DNA of 5,227 nt from assembly GCA_035776675.1 (NCBI GenBank), contig DASTWO010000181.1:1-5227 (forward strand), read 5' to 3'. Within the stretch, counting starts at the first letter, position 1, and every line of letters starts with the position of its first letter. Of the stretch, positions 5,098 through 5,227 are shown one piece after another. This stretch comes from DASSOY01 sp035776675. GTDB taxonomy: Bacteria; Bacillota; Bacilli; Bacillales; DASSOY01. The translations under genes and the position numbers were made by a program. Under the pieces are notes generated by a model. It saw only the letters and a list, made by a program, of their open reading frames with translations, was not told the origin of the DNA and did not search any database.

Positions 5098-5227
5098 CTA
5101 GTGGAAATTCGACTGAACTGTAAAGTTTCCGATGGAACGTTTAAACAATTGCCACCAGGACGCACGAGGCACATTGGATTTGGACACAAGAGAAACTTCG
5201 GTTATGATTTTGCCGTCTTTTTTCAAG
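5098..5227 (-). CDS. dacF: DacF, sporulation D,D-carboxypeptidase (3' end only; runs off right edge)
   Basis: The frame is open from the window edge to a TAG at 5100-5098 and gives 42 C-terminal residues. The first part (KKDGKIITEVSLVSKSNVPRA) reads like the beta-rich C-terminal domain of penicillin-binding protein 5-type carboxypeptidases. The segment ASWWQLFKRSIGNF, with its paired tryptophans and basic residues, is the amphipathic membrane-anchoring helix that closes this family. The catalytic domain lies outside the window. DacF trims peptide cross-links of spore peptidoglycan; in B. subtilis dacF is the gene just upstream of spoIIAA and is transcribed in the forespore. The identification rests on the tail motif plus position. 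No clear terminator follows, so readthrough into spoIIA is possible. Confidence 0.85.
   Translation of the reverse strand, partial: LKKDGKIITEVSLVSKSNVPRASWWQLFKRSIGNFTVQSNFH
5108..5114 (-). promoter_or_regulatory. Candidate Spo0A box upstream of the spoIIA promoter
   Basis: AGTCGAA matches six of seven positions of the 0A box TGNCGAA and lies about 24 nt upstream of the proposed -35 element, inside the last codons of dacF. A further 6/7 match, TATCGAA at 5065-5059, overlaps the -10 region, and a weak one (TGTCACC, 5094-5088) lies between. Spo0A~P activates the B. subtilis spoIIA promoter, but seven-base matches are common by chance. Confidence 0.4.

Noticed and set aside
1..5227. A mobile, defence or otherwise undescribed system
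   Set aside because: All long coding regions are accounted for by a conserved sporulation cluster in its usual order; no integrase, transposase, long direct repeats or unassigned gene is present.

Overview
The window holds two adjacent sporulation operons of an endospore-forming Firmicute, most likely a member of the Bacillaceae. Every gene is on the minus strand, so in transcription order one reads from the right end of the window to the left. The order is dacF (3' end only) - spoIIAA - spoIIAB - sigF - spoVAA - spoVAB - spoVAC - spoVAD - spoVAEB - spoVAEA (5' part only). As I recall the Bacillus subtilis chromosome, this is the same order found there, and each predicted protein resembles and is close in length to its B. 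subtilis counterpart. The genus cannot be fixed from the sequence alone.

Right part (about 3414-5227): the last 42 codons of a DacF-type D,D-carboxypeptidase are followed by a 97-nt gap with a good sigma-H promoter candidate, GAAGGAATT-N11-ATCGAAGAA, plus possible Spo0A boxes. Next comes the spoIIA operon. spoIIAA abuts spoIIAB with no spacer, and 12 nt separate spoIIAB from sigF. Its products form the partner-switching circuit of the forespore: SpoIIAB is an anti-sigma factor and kinase that holds sigma-F inactive, and SpoIIAA, when dephosphorylated at Ser58, releases it. The operon closes with a strong intrinsic terminator whose ascending arm is the end of the sigF coding sequence.

Left part (1 to about 3369): a textbook sigma-G promoter candidate (GAATG-N18-CATACTA) starts the spoVA operon. 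It encodes membrane proteins and associated soluble proteins that move dipicolinic acid (Ca-DPA) into the forespore and release it during germination. The genes are tightly packed: spoVAA/spoVAB overlap by 11 nt, spoVAD/spoVAEB by 1 nt, and spoVAEB and spoVAEA are 6 nt apart. The largest gap, 77 nt, is between spoVAC and spoVAD. spoVAEA runs off the left edge after 107 codons.

Together the window shows one step of the forespore cascade in DNA: sigma-H/Spo0A make sigma-F, sigma-F leads to sigma-G, and sigma-G switches on the neighbouring spoVA operon. Four of the nine genes whose start is visible use non-ATG starts: GTG in spoIIAA, spoIIAB and spoVAA, and TTG in spoVAC. I found no mobile element, CRISPR array, tRNA or rRNA, and no stretch over 300 bases without a gene. 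I see no undescribed system here. The points worth a second look are regulatory and architectural details.
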